Origin: Candidatus Daviesbacteria bacterium
Lineage (GTDB): Bacteria; Patescibacteriota; Microgenomatia; Daviesbacterales; UBA10151
Reading direction: 5' to 3'
NCBI GenBank assembly: GCA_016195715.1
Contig: JACPZA010000012.1
Span: 1-38,029 of the forward strand
Length of the DNA stretch: 38,029 nucleotides
This document shows, one piece after another, positions 14,742 through 23,785 of this stretch. The notes below the pieces were generated by a model. The model did no database searches and was not told the origin of the DNA. It saw only the letters and a program-made list of their open reading frames with translations. Within the stretch, counting starts at the first letter, position 1. The number at the start of each line of letters is the position of its first letter. A program made the translations under genes and the position numbers.

Positions 14742-15809
14742 TTAATCTTTAATATTTTTTATTGATTTTAAAAATCTCTGTTTAAACTTATCTTTAGAAA
14801 AATTTTTGGCGTTATTTATACAATCTTCCCTATTGAATTTTTTTCTTTCAAAAAGTTCAATTGTTTTTTTTAAACTTTCTTCAGTTTGTTCATCAAAAAA
14901 AACTCCGGTAATATTTTCGATGACAGTTTCTAATACTCCGCCTTCTCTAAAGCCGATAACTGGTTTTCCTAAAGCTTGAGCTTCTAGCGCAGTTAGCCCA
15001 AAATCCTCTTCACTAGTAATTATTAGGGCTTTTGCTCCAGAAATAAAATTAATTAACAAATTATCAGAAGCATTTCCTAAAAACTCTACATCCCCTTTAG
15101 CTAGTTTACTTAAATTGCTCAACTCTGGACCAGTTCCAATAATTTTTAAAGGCTTTTTCAAATTATTAAAAACTTGAATTGCTAAATCAACTCTCTTATA
15201 GAAATTAAGTCTAGAGATCATTAAATAATATCCACCATCAAAATTTTGGGAGTTATTAAAAAATTTATCATCAACAAATGGAAAACAAACTAAAGAGTTT
15301 TGCTTGTAAATTTTCTGAATTCTTTGTTTGGCATTTTCAGATCCTGCAATAAAATAATCCACTCTGCTAGAACTAATTTGATCATAAATTCGAAAATAAC
15401 TTAAAAGGTAAGTTAATAATTTATTTTGTGGCTGTTTTGAAAATCTCCATAAAAATCTCGGGGGAGTGTGACAATAAGAAACATGGGTAGTTTTAGGTTT
15501 AGTCAAAACTGATTTGGCAAATCTAGTGGTATGTGAAATTACCAAATCATATTCTGAAAAATCAAATTGCTCAAAAGCAATAGGATATAGGGGAAGTAAA
15601 GATTTATAAAGAGTTTTAAAACCAGGAATTTTCTGGATAAATGAAGTTATGATTTTTTTATTAGAAAAATTATTAGATAAATGTATATTTGATTCATCAA
15701 AACAAGACGTATAAATAGGCGCCTCTGGAAAAATTTCTGATAAGACACTTAATACTCGCTCAGCTCCTCCCCACTGAATTAAATCATCATGTACTAATGC
15801 AACTTTCAT
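14742..15809 (-). CDS. GT4-family glycosyltransferase
   Basis: Soluble GT-B glycosyltransferase (355 aa). The N-terminal Rossmann domain begins MKVALVHDDLIQWGGAERVLSVL and includes the acceptor-side segment SYCHTPPRFLW. The C-terminal donor-binding domain has KRVDLAIQVF, GTGPE, SEEDFGLTALEAQALGKPVI and REGGVLETV, the EX7E-type motif of retaining GT4 enzymes. The HTPPR..W and EDFGL signatures resemble WbaZ-like mannosyltransferases, but donor and acceptor are not established. It stands 40 nt from divergent rsmH and 39 nt upstream of the sugar transferase. A TATAAA (15825-15820) is a weak candidate -10 for it. Confidence 0.88.
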   Translation of the reverse strand: MKVALVHDDLIQWGGAERVLSVLSEIFPEAPIYTSCFDESNIHLSNNFSNKKIITSFIQKIPGFKTLYKSLLPLYPIAFEQFDFSEYDLVISHTTRFAKSVLTKPKTTHVSYCHTPPRFLWRFSKQPQNKLLTYLLSYFRIYDQISSSRVDYFIAGSENAKQRIQKIYKQNSLVCFPFVDDKFFNNSQNFDGGYYLMISRLNFYKRVDLAIQVFNNLKKPLKIIGTGPELSNLSKLAKGDVEFLGNASDNLLINFISGAKALIITSEEDFGLTALEAQALGKPVIGFREGGVLETVIENITGVFFDEQTEESLKKTIELFERKKFNREDCINNAKNFSKDKFKQRFLKSIKNIKD

Positions 15810-15814
15810 TAAAT

Positions 15815-15843
15815 TTGACTTTATAAGTTTAGTCTTTCAAAAT
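15815..15843 (+). promoter_or_regulatory. rsmH promoter with predicted leaderless start
   Basis: In the 40-nt divergent gap the plus strand reads TTGACT (15815-15820), 17 nt, CAAAAT (15838-15843), then TGTATC and the rsmH ATG. The -35 is 5 of 6 and the -10 is 4 of 6 to consensus. The 6-nt discriminator repeats the glyS/recO geometry. Any minus-strand promoter for the neighbouring GT4 must overlap it. Confidence 0.5.
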
Positions 15844-15849
15844 TGTATC

Positions 15850-16770
15850 ATGAAAGTTTACCACCAACCGGTTTTACTAAGTGAGGTAATTAGTTTTTTA
15901 AACATTCAACCAAATCATTGGTATATTGATTGTAACTTAGGCGGAGGGGGACATACAGGTGAAATTTTAAAAAGAGGTGGAAGAGTTTTAGGCATCGATT
16001 TAGATCCTGATGCAATTTCTGAAGTTGCAAAAAATTTTAATCTTACCATTCAAAAGAGAGATCAACGCCTTTTTGCAGAGTCAAAAAATCTAATAATTTA
16101 TCAGTCCAATTTTACAGAAATCAAATCAATTGTTAAACAATTTAATATCCAAAAAGTTGATGGTATTTTATTTGACCTAGGAGTTTCTTCATATCAACTT
16201 GAAACTAAAGATAGGGGATTTAGTTTTAATTTGAATGCACCGCTAGATATGCGTATGGATAAACAAAGTTTAGTAACAGCCACTGATCTAATCAATGGTT
16301 TGCATGAAAGTGAGTTAGCAGAGTTATTTTTTAAATTGGGTGAAGAACGTTTTGCAAAAAGAATTGCCAAAAAAATAGTTGAACATCGGCAACTTAAAAA
16401 AATTGAAACAACTGATCAACTAGCTAAAATTATTTTAGCTGTTCGGCCAAAAAATCGTTTAGATAGAACTCATCCGGCCACTAGAGTCTTTCAAGCTTTG
16501 CGAATTGCTATAAATGATGAATTAAATAGTTTAAAAATTGCACTTCCTGAAACATTAGATGTTTTAAATCCTAATGGTAGATTAGTTGTTTTAACTTTTC
16601 ATTCCCTTGAAGATAGAATAGTTAAAAACTTTTTCAAGGATCAAGAAAAAAAATCTTTAATTGAAGTTTTAAATAAAAAACCTATTACTCCAACAGAAGA
16701 GGAAGTATTAAATAACCCCAGAAGTCGAAGTGGAAAATTAAGGGTAGCTGAAAAACTATTAAGTCTTTAA
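15850..16770 (+). CDS. rsmH: RsmH, 16S rRNA (cytosine-1402-N4) methyltransferase
   Basis: A 306-aa SAM-dependent enzyme (MraW) that methylates N4 of C1402 in the ribosomal P site. It has MKVYHQPVLLSEVISFL, the SAM loop IDCNLGGGGHTGEIL, GIDLDPDAI, DLGVSSYQLETKDRGFSFNLNAPLDMRMD, HPATRVFQALRIAINDEL and FHSLEDRIVKNFF, all typical of the family and at usual spacing. It is the only plus-strand gene in the window. In most bacteria rsmH follows mraZ directly; here it is about 8 kb away in reverse orientation, between two glycosyltransferase genes. Its last 12 nt overlap the 3' end of the convergent GT4 gene, so there is no room for a terminator between them. Confidence 0.97.
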   Translation: MKVYHQPVLLSEVISFLNIQPNHWYIDCNLGGGGHTGEILKRGGRVLGIDLDPDAISEVAKNFNLTIQKRDQRLFAESKNLIIYQSNFTEIKSIVKQFNIQKVDGILFDLGVSSYQLETKDRGFSFNLNAPLDMRMDKQSLVTATDLINGLHESELAELFFKLGEERFAKRIAKKIVEHRQLKKIETTDQLAKIILAVRPKNRLDRTHPATRVFQALRIAINDELNSLKIALPETLDVLNPNGRLVVLTFHSLEDRIVKNFFKDQEKKSLIEVLNKKPITPTEEEVLNNPRSRSGKLRVAEKLLSL

Positions 16771-17883
16771 TACTTCTTGGTAGATACTAAGAGTCTGCTT
16801 CGCTAACTTATTCCAGCTGAAATGCTTATATCTTCTTTGACCTCTAGCTATCAATTTAGTCCTTAAAGCTTGATTGTTAATTATCAAAATTAACTTATCC
16901 ATAAAGTCCTCTCTTGATGATGAGTCAAAATATAAAGCTGCATCTCCACCAACTTCTTGTAAAGATTTAATATTTGAAGATAAAACAGGACAACCACAAG
17001 CAAATGCTTCTAAAAGTGGTATTCCAAAACCTTCATCTAAAGATGGAATTACATAGGCCAAACTGGATTTATATAATGCAACTAATTCCTGGTCACTAAC
17101 AAACCCAGTATAAATTATATTTTTATTTCTATATTGCTCTTTAATTTTTTGCCAAAAATAATGGTCATTACCAGAAAGAACTAATTTAAGGTGTTGGTAA
17201 TTTTTTTTTATTTGTAAAAAAGCATTAATTAATCCTTCTATGTTTTTATGCGGATGGGCATTACCAACATAAAATAAATAGGGATATTTAATGTTAAATT
17301 TTTTAATTACTTTTTTAATTTCTTTTTCCGTGATCTTTTTGGACAAATTAATAATCGTTTGATCAACTGCTTCTTGAGTTATAACAATTTTTTCACTAGG
17401 AACTTGGCAAGATTTCATTAGCTCCTCTTTTATATATTCAGAAACTACAAATATCTTTTGACTTTTATTTATGGCTTTAGTAAAAATTTTTTTATATCCA
17501 ATTTTTTTTATTTTATAATCTAAAGCATTTTTTGTTGAAGCTCTCTGCATTTGGAATTTTTGATGAATCAAGTCATGAATTGTAACAACTACTTTTCCTG
17601 AATAAAGTAGCGGGACATTAAAATGGGGAATATGAAGCAAATCCAGGTGATACTTGTTTAACAGTAGGGGGAGTTTAAGTTGTTCTGAAAATCCATACCA
17701 TCTAATATCAGCCAAGACTTTTTGGAAATTATTTGAAAAAGTAATTTTATTAAATGATTCATTTAATAAAAAAATATAATATATATTCTCCTTATCTAAG
17801 ATTTGTAACTCATTTAAAAGATTTCGAATATACCTTCCAACTCCAGATTCATTGTAAAGTCTAGCATCAATTCCTATTCGCAT
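16759..17883 (-). CDS. GT4-family glycosyltransferase (last gene of the large glycan operon)
   Basis: GT-B transferase of 374 aa. It begins MRIGIDARLYNESGVGRYIRNLLNEL and has VVTIHDLIHQKF, LFYVGNAHPHKNIEGLINAF, DEGFGIPLLEAFACGCPVLSS and SLQEVGGDAALYFD. The last region holds the EX7E donor site of retaining GT4 enzymes, and the layout resembles mannosyltransferase B-like proteins. It ends with the KHFSWNKLAKQTLSIYQ tail shared with two other GT4 proteins of this cluster. The ATG is 1 nt after the preceding GT2 stop. The 3' end overlaps convergent rsmH by 12 nt. Specificity is unknown. Confidence 0.9.
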   Translation of the reverse strand: MRIGIDARLYNESGVGRYIRNLLNELQILDKENIYYIFLLNESFNKITFSNNFQKVLADIRWYGFSEQLKLPLLLNKYHLDLLHIPHFNVPLLYSGKVVVTIHDLIHQKFQMQRASTKNALDYKIKKIGYKKIFTKAINKSQKIFVVSEYIKEELMKSCQVPSEKIVITQEAVDQTIINLSKKITEKEIKKVIKKFNIKYPYLFYVGNAHPHKNIEGLINAFLQIKKNYQHLKLVLSGNDHYFWQKIKEQYRNKNIIYTGFVSDQELVALYKSSLAYVIPSLDEGFGIPLLEAFACGCPVLSSNIKSLQEVGGDAALYFDSSSREDFMDKLILIINNQALRTKLIARGQRRYKHFSWNKLAKQTLSIYQEVLKT

Positions 17884-17884
17884 C

Positions 17885-18772
17885 TTAAACTATCAACTTT
17901 CTTCTTGCTAAAAACCATTTTAGATATATTCCTAAATAAACTAACCAATTAATAAAAAAAGGGTAACTTGCAGCTAAATTTTTTCTATAAAAAATTATCA
18001 TAGTTTGATAAAAAGAATTTAAAGATTTAATTTTTATCTCTTTTGATGCTGAGCTCACATCTTGACTATGGCTTTTAATCCCTGAACTTACTCCTTTCAT
18101 ATGTATAATTTTTACATCGGGGACATAAAAAATTTTATACCCGGCTTTTTTTATTCTAAAACATAGATCTATATCCTCCGCATAAAGAAAATAGTCTTCG
18201 TCAAAAAACCCAACCTCATCTAAAATTTTTTTTCTAGTTAAGAAAAAAGCTCCAACAATTGCATCAACAACATGAGGTTTAGTCATATCCTTAAAAGTTT
18301 GATGATAAAGAGTATCGTCCTTTAAAACATAATATTTAAACGAAACCCAGGGTGTAGGAAAACTCCTATGAGATGCTAAATCTAGTGACCCATCTGCTTT
18401 CTCAACTAAACAACTAGAAGCTCCAACTTTTAAATTATTATCCATAAAACTAACCATCCTCTTTAATGTCTTGGGTAAGACTTTTGTATCATGGTTTAAG
18501 AATAAAACATAAGGAGTTTCAATTTGCTTTAAAATTTGATTATTAGCCTTAGCAAAACCTAAATTTTCTGTATTTTCTATATAATGAAAATAGGGAAACT
18601 TTTTCTTTGCCTGATTTAAACTATCATCTGAGGAGTTATTGTCTGCTATCCAAACATCAAAACGAACCTCACTTTTTACTTTATCCAGAGATTTTAAACA
18701 CTCAAGTAAATAATCTCCACTATTATAATTAACGATACTTATACTAAGCTTTTTTTGTTCCGAGGCCTTCAT
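17885..18772 (-). CDS. GT2-family glycosyltransferase (rhamnosyltransferase-like)
   Basis: GT-A transferase of 295 aa. It has LSISIVNYNSGDYLLECLKSL, ADNNSSDDSL (nucleotide contact), the DXD-like FLNHDTKV, and GFFDEDYFLYAEDIDLCFRIKKAGYKIFYVP, the WcaA/RfbF-type acceptor-side signature. A hydrophobic C-terminal stretch (NWLVYLGIYLKWFLA) may hold it at the membrane. The ATG lies 29 nt inside the upstream GT4 gene, the longest such overlap accepted here; no later start codon precedes the first conserved strand. Donor sugar is not determined. Confidence 0.88.
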   Translation of the reverse strand: MKASEQKKLSISIVNYNSGDYLLECLKSLDKVKSEVRFDVWIADNNSSDDSLNQAKKKFPYFHYIENTENLGFAKANNQILKQIETPYVLFLNHDTKVLPKTLKRMVSFMDNNLKVGASSCLVEKADGSLDLASHRSFPTPWVSFKYYVLKDDTLYHQTFKDMTKPHVVDAIVGAFFLTRKKILDEVGFFDEDYFLYAEDIDLCFRIKKAGYKIFYVPDVKIIHMKGVSSGIKSHSQDVSSASKEIKIKSLNSFYQTMIIFYRKNLAASYPFFINWLVYLGIYLKWFLARRKLIV

Positions 18773-19937
18773 AAATTTTACCTAAATTTTTAGCAATTGG
18801 ATCCCAGTCATATTTTTGATTAACCATTTTTTTAGCATTACCAGCTATTTTTTTATATAAAGCCTTACTTGTTAGTAGCTCTATTGTCCAAGCAACAATC
18901 TCATTTGGATCATCTCTTATAATTACCTCTTTCCCGTCAATAGCCTCTGTTCCCCCAATACCTATCGATGTCGTTACAACTGGTAAACCTGATGCAAAAG
19001 CTTCAAAATTTTTATATCTAGTTCCTCCTCCTCCATAGATAGGAGCTACCAAAATAGAAGCTTTTTGATATGCAACTCTAACATCAGAAACCTCTTCTAC
19101 TTTAATATCATCGCTATTTAATTTGGAAAAAAACTTTTCCGCTGCTTTACCCACAATCCAAAGTTTAGCATTAGGAATTTGCTGTTTAATTTTTGGCCAA
19201 ATTTTTCTCAATAAAACATCAACTGCTTCTCTGTTTTGTAACCATGTAAAGTTACCAAGATATAGGATAATAGGATCTTTTGATTTATCTGCTATCTTTT
19301 TACTAAAAAAACTACTATCAACTCCATTTGGCACAATATCCACGTCTAGGTTTTTTACTTCTGAAAGCATAATTTGTTTATCATTTTCAGACATTGCCAC
19401 TACTTTTTTGGCTTTCTGCCAGTATTTTAATTCCCAAAATTTTAATTTAGCGACATCAATATAAAAAAAGGGTTTTAAGAAAATAAATCTATTTTGGTTT
19501 GCAAAATGTCTATAAACTAAATATTCAATTGTTTGCTCAACTAAAAGTATCGGTATCTCAGTTTGAGGAATGTGGGGCATTACATAAAAAGTTTCAGCAT
19601 GAATTAAGTCAAATTTTTCAGCTTTCAATTTTTTTTGTATAGCCTGCTTTTCTCCACTGGCCCAGTTCCTAACAACTAAAAAGGGATAAAAACTAAATCC
19701 AGTTCTTAAAATATTGGTTAATGTCCATGGCTTTATAGGTCTATCAAAGATCTTTACCTCGCTACAGTATTTTTCAAGTTCAGGAACATATTTTTTTTCC
19801 TCTTGGTTTTTAATTAAACAAAAAAGAGTAATTTCATGATTTAACTTAGATAATCTTTTTATCAAATTAAAAGATCTGGTTTGACCTCCTGTTAGAAGCG
19901 GGAAGGGTAAATAAGGTGTAAGCATGAGTATTTTCAT
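18744..19937 (-). CDS. GT4-family glycosyltransferase (Stp1-like)
   Basis: GT-B transferase of 397 aa. It opens MKILMLTPYLPFPLLTGGQTRSFNLIKRLSKLNHEITLFCL and has HAETFYVMPH, VAMSENDKQIM, IVPNGVDSSFF, ILYLGNFTWLQNREAVDVLL and PIYGGGGTRYKNFEAFASGLPVVTT in the donor domain. The GGGGTRYK.EAFA signature is like sugar transferases of the Stp1 type, found beside exopolysaccharide systems. It begins 1 nt after the upstream polytopic GT and overlaps the next GT2 by 29 nt. The acceptor and donor are unknown. Confidence 0.88.
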   Translation of the reverse strand: MKILMLTPYLPFPLLTGGQTRSFNLIKRLSKLNHEITLFCLIKNQEEKKYVPELEKYCSEVKIFDRPIKPWTLTNILRTGFSFYPFLVVRNWASGEKQAIQKKLKAEKFDLIHAETFYVMPHIPQTEIPILLVEQTIEYLVYRHFANQNRFIFLKPFFYIDVAKLKFWELKYWQKAKKVVAMSENDKQIMLSEVKNLDVDIVPNGVDSSFFSKKIADKSKDPIILYLGNFTWLQNREAVDVLLRKIWPKIKQQIPNAKLWIVGKAAEKFFSKLNSDDIKVEEVSDVRVAYQKASILVAPIYGGGGTRYKNFEAFASGLPVVTTSIGIGGTEAIDGKEVIIRDDPNEIVAWTIELLTSKALYKKIAGNAKKMVNQKYDWDPIAKNLGKIYEGLGTKKA

Positions 19938-19938
19938 A

Positions 19939-21447
19939 TCAAAGTGGTTCTTTTAGATCATCAGCCGATTTAACATTTTTATAAAAATCAGGGTTTATTT
20001 TCGTTAAATCAATAATCACATACAAAGGAGTTGCGTCCAAGACTGTATATTTTTTCATTAACCATTTTGTTTTAGCATCATAAGTAACTGATACATAGCT
20101 AGTAGTTTTAAACCTGGTTATCAACTCATCTATCGCCAAAGGTGTATAGGGAAAACCATATCTATTTGTCTGATACAAAAATGCTGTATCTCCAAAATAA
20201 GGAGCTATAACCACCGCATTTTTTGGAAGTAACTGGTCTGCTTTCTGACCAGCGATGACAATTGCTGGATTATTTATTTGATATAAACCTTTAACCTCAT
20301 TTGTGGTTAAAATAAATATTAGTACAAAAAATAAAAAAGCCAAAGGTATGGTCATAATTCTTGGTAAAAAAATGGGTATACCTCTAAATAAACTAACAAA
20401 TCCCCGAGCGACAAAAATTACTAAAGCCGGGACAATCATATATTGATAATAATCATGCTGGACATTTCCCGTTGCAAAAACTATCAAATACAGAAAACTT
20501 GATATAGCTAGAAGATGTAATAAAAGATTTTCCTTACCAGTTGGTTTAATTAATAATCCAATTACTAATAATATTGTTCCTGGAATAGATAAAATCTCTC
20601 TACCCAATCTATCATTAATTATCCAACGCCAAAAAGCCGGTCTAAATCTTATACCATTACCATTAAATAACCAATTAGAAGCTGGTATACCCTCGGGGTG
20701 CTGATTTATCCAGATTCTCCATAAAGCCAGTGGTAAAAAAATCGCTAATAAATAGAAAAAATAAATTTTAGAGACTTTGAAAATACTTTTTTCCTTAGTA
20801 AAAAAAAGATAAATCAAAGGTAATACATAAAAAATTGCCATCGGCTTAATCAAAAAAGCTAAAGCACCAAATATACCACCCAAGAAAAAAAATGTTTTAG
20901 TTTTATGCAAAATCCACCTATCTGTAAAGTAAAACATCCCTAAACTGAAAAAAACTAAGGATGGTTCAGGAAGTGTAGTTCTTGAAAAATAAACATTAAA
21001 AGGTAAAAAAGCATATAAAAAAGATGCAATAAGTGCAGTTATCTTACTAAAATATTTTTTTGTAATTAAAAAAATGAATACACAGGATCCCAAGGAAAAA
21101 AATACATTTATTATCCTGGCAATTTTTTCATCAACTCCTCCATTCAATAAATAGCCAAAATAAACTAAAGATTGATAGATTGGAAACTCTGCAAAACGAT
21201 ATCTGCCTAAATTAAATCCAAACCCATCAGATACAGCAGACATGTCATCATACTTTGGAACAAATGGATTATAACCTTCTTTATAAAAATTACGCGCAAC
21301 TGCTGCCGTATCTGCTTGTCTCCAAGAATGCCAATCTGCAATTGGATTATCAATTTTATAAAGTCTCACGAAAAAACCTAAAAATAATATTAGAGTTAAC
21401 CAAAAAAAAGGGTTTAGTATTAATTTAGTCAATTTATTCATTTTCAT
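19939..21447 (-). CDS. Polytopic GT39/ArnT-like glycosyltransferase
   Basis: Integral membrane protein (502 aa, about 10-12 helices) of the PMT/ArnT GT-C superfamily, which uses polyprenyl-phosphate sugars on the outer face. After the first helix it has ADWHSWRQADTAAVARNFYKEGYNPFVP, the family loop with the acidic catalytic residue. The RTTLPEPSLVFF segment follows further in. The C-terminal ~115 residues (after about 385) are a soluble extracytoplasmic tail. It overlaps the upstream ligase-like gene by 14 nt. It probably adds a sugar to a lipid-linked glycan or surface protein; which one cannot be told. Confidence 0.82.
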   Translation of the reverse strand: MKMNKLTKLILNPFFWLTLILFLGFFVRLYKIDNPIADWHSWRQADTAAVARNFYKEGYNPFVPKYDDMSAVSDGFGFNLGRYRFAEFPIYQSLVYFGYLLNGGVDEKIARIINVFFSLGSCVFIFLITKKYFSKITALIASFLYAFLPFNVYFSRTTLPEPSLVFFSLGMFYFTDRWILHKTKTFFFLGGIFGALAFLIKPMAIFYVLPLIYLFFTKEKSIFKVSKIYFFYLLAIFLPLALWRIWINQHPEGIPASNWLFNGNGIRFRPAFWRWIINDRLGREILSIPGTILLVIGLLIKPTGKENLLLHLLAISSFLYLIVFATGNVQHDYYQYMIVPALVIFVARGFVSLFRGIPIFLPRIMTIPLAFLFFVLIFILTTNEVKGLYQINNPAIVIAGQKADQLLPKNAVVIAPYFGDTAFLYQTNRYGFPYTPLAIDELITRFKTTSYVSVTYDAKTKWLMKKYTVLDATPLYVIIDLTKINPDFYKNVKSADDLKEPL

Positions 21448-22885
21448 TTTTACCTAGCTTATAGTCTGTAATAATCGCCCAAGCAATACCCAGCCAAATC
21501 CACAAAAGCTCTGCAACCTTAGATGCTTCCAACACGTCAATAACAGTTGCCGTTACTAAAATGACAACAACAGACGTAATCATAGAGAGTAGATAATACT
21601 TCTCAAAGCCCTGGCTTTGATTAAATACTTTTAACAGACTTTTGATTAATATGTAAAAAATAAGAGCTAAGCTTAAAGTTCCAAGTATTCCTACCTCACC
21701 TAATGATCTTAAAAAATCATTATCTGTAGCCAAAGATATTGATGAATAGCCAGTGCCTAAAAATGGATTTCGCAAAAAAGAGTTAATCGCCCTTGGCCAC
21801 TCAACGTTAAGCCTTATACCAAAAGACCTGTAAACTCCGAGTTCTGTAGAATTTACTGGCTCCCCTGCAACCGTATCTTTATAAACTATTGTACTAGGAC
21901 TGCCTGGATTTGCAGCACGTTTAGCTCGGTCCTCTAAAACCTGCTGCCTGATGTTTTCAGGAATTTGATCGATTGGAGTAAAATCAGTAATTGTCCCAGG
22001 TGCAGGAGTGTACTTTGGTCCTCCTCCGTTAAGTAAATTGACGGTAACTGTTGCAACTAAACGGTGACGAAGCTCAGGGATTAGCCCTACTGATGCTATA
22101 ACAAGGAATATTAATAAAACTAACAAAACTTTTTTTTGGTTTAACCAAAATACAGCTGCTAAACCTAAAATAGTAGCTACAAAAGATACCCTAGCTGCTG
22201 TTAAACCAAGCAAAGCAAAACTGATAAATCCAACAAATGCAATCATCAATTTATTTAAAATTTTTCTATAATAAAAGAAATTTGTGGCTATAATCATTAA
22301 AATTATTGATAGATACATTGCTAGATCATAGTGTCCAGCAAAGGTAGAGTTTACCCTGGCACCATTGGTCAAGTATAAAATTAAACCTTTAGAAAACTCC
22401 CTATTTGTTGTTGAAATAACTGGGAAGTTAAAATAAATTTGCCCAAAGCCATAAAATATAACTATCAATGCACCAACTAAACTAATTTTAATTAAAAATT
22501 TTGCCTGGTTTAACGAAGAAACACTTGTTGCAGCAATCAAAAATAAACTCATATATTCAACTCGACGCAACCAATGAAACAGAGCTAGCTTTAAAGATAT
22601 TGTATGAGTTATAAAGATCCCCGAAAATAAAGATAAAAGTCCGATTAACCAAAATAGAATAAAAGCCTGGAAGATGATATTAGAAAAATATTTTCTTAAA
22701 TTCCGAATATTGAAAACAAACCAAACAAATACCACCAAAGCAATTAATACATCCTCATATCTAATAGCAACAAAAGTACCTGATATATTTTCCAAAGGAA
22801 ATTTTGGGAAAAGAGGAATAAAGATAAATAAAATCCCTATTAAGAAATAAAAATATTTTCTATAAATAAGCTGAAAGTTATTCAT
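21434..22885 (-). CDS. O-antigen ligase/polymerase-like membrane protein (Wzy/WaaL type)
   Basis: A 483-aa protein with about 11-12 helices. A central segment GLTAARVSFVATILGLAAVFWL matches the start of the Wzy_C/WaaL domain (L.....RxxxL.....). It is followed by a large extracytoplasmic loop (residues about 270-380, DFTPIDQIPENIRQQVLEDRAKRAANPG), then NPFLGTGYSSIS and NDFLRSLGEVGILGTLSLAL, which are typical of the family. Such enzymes polymerise or transfer lipid-linked glycan at the outer face of the membrane. Polymerase and ligase cannot be told apart by sequence alone. No outer-membrane LPS context is expected in a CPR cell, so polymerisation or protein O-glycosylation is more likely. Confidence 0.82.
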   Translation of the reverse strand: MNNFQLIYRKYFYFLIGILFIFIPLFPKFPLENISGTFVAIRYEDVLIALVVFVWFVFNIRNLRKYFSNIIFQAFILFWLIGLLSLFSGIFITHTISLKLALFHWLRRVEYMSLFLIAATSVSSLNQAKFLIKISLVGALIVIFYGFGQIYFNFPVISTTNREFSKGLILYLTNGARVNSTFAGHYDLAMYLSIILMIIATNFFYYRKILNKLMIAFVGFISFALLGLTAARVSFVATILGLAAVFWLNQKKVLLVLLIFLVIASVGLIPELRHRLVATVTVNLLNGGGPKYTPAPGTITDFTPIDQIPENIRQQVLEDRAKRAANPGSPSTIVYKDTVAGEPVNSTELGVYRSFGIRLNVEWPRAINSFLRNPFLGTGYSSISLATDNDFLRSLGEVGILGTLSLALIFYILIKSLLKVFNQSQGFEKYYLLSMITSVVVILVTATVIDVLEASKVAELLWIWLGIAWAIITDYKLGKNENE

Positions 22886-22894
22886 AAAATCTAG

Positions 22895-23785
22895 TTAGAT
22901 TGATTTAATAATATTTAGGTAATTTTTAGCAAACTCTTTTTTGCCTAATAGATAAAAAATAATTAATCTTATTATTACAAAAAAATAAATCAATATTTTT
23001 AAAGCATAGACTCCAACCGTTCCTAAATATTTTTGGTACAAATAAATCATCCCTTTAAATTCTCCTAACCATTGTTTAAATTGTGGATTATTATGACTCC
23101 CCCCGCCTAAATGAACAAATGTAACATCAGAAAAAATACCCACCTTAAGTCCAGCTTCGTTTGCTCTAATGCACAAATCAACATCTTCAGCATACATAAA
23201 TATTTTTTCATCAAAATAACCTATTTTATTAAACACTTCTTTTTTTATCGCCATTATTGTTCCTGATACCCAACCTACTTTTGGATTATTCAGGTAGTAT
23301 TTTTTCTCTAACCGATGGAAAGAAGGTAAGCTAACTCCAAATGTGTTAAAAAAATCATCTAATCCAGAAATCCAGGTAATTAAAGCCAAGCCAAATGGTA
23401 AATCACCAGCATTAGGCTGGAAACGACCATCAGGATAAGTAAGCTTGGAAGCCATAATAGAATAAGGAGAAGCAGCTAAATAATTAATCCATCTTATGGT
23501 ACTACCTCCATCGGTTTTTGTATCAGAATTTAAAAGTAAATAGATCTTGCTGTTAACTTTTTTCAATCCAACATTATAACCTTTAGAAAAACCCAAATTT
23601 TCATTATTATAAATTACATTGACTTTTGAAAATTCAGTTTTTAACATCTTTAAAGATCCATCAGTTGACGCATTATCAATCACCCAAATTTTTTGGGGTT
23701 TAACACTTTTTAGAAGCGACTGCAAGCAATCTTTAAGTAGTACTTTAGTGTTGTAGTTCAAAATCATAATTACAAAATCATCCAT
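22895..23785 (-). CDS. GT2-family glycosyltransferase
   Basis: GT-A transferase of 296 aa. It has FVIMILNYNTKVLLKDCLQSLL, VIDNASTDGSL, LLLNSDTKTDG (DXD-like) and GYFDEKIFMYAEDVDLCIRANEAGLKVGIFSDVTFVHLGGGS. This places it with rhamnosyltransferase/WcaA-type enzymes. The C-terminal hydrophobic segment (YALKILIYFFVIIRLIIFYLL) probably attaches it to the membrane. Its start overlaps the upstream small membrane protein gene by 8 nt, and the ligase-like gene follows 9 nt later. Donor and acceptor are unknown. Confidence 0.89.
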   Translation of the reverse strand: MDDFVIMILNYNTKVLLKDCLQSLLKSVKPQKIWVIDNASTDGSLKMLKTEFSKVNVIYNNENLGFSKGYNVGLKKVNSKIYLLLNSDTKTDGGSTIRWINYLAASPYSIMASKLTYPDGRFQPNAGDLPFGLALITWISGLDDFFNTFGVSLPSFHRLEKKYYLNNPKVGWVSGTIMAIKKEVFNKIGYFDEKIFMYAEDVDLCIRANEAGLKVGIFSDVTFVHLGGGSHNNPQFKQWLGEFKGMIYLYQKYLGTVGVYALKILIYFFVIIRLIIFYLLGKKEFAKNYLNIIKSI

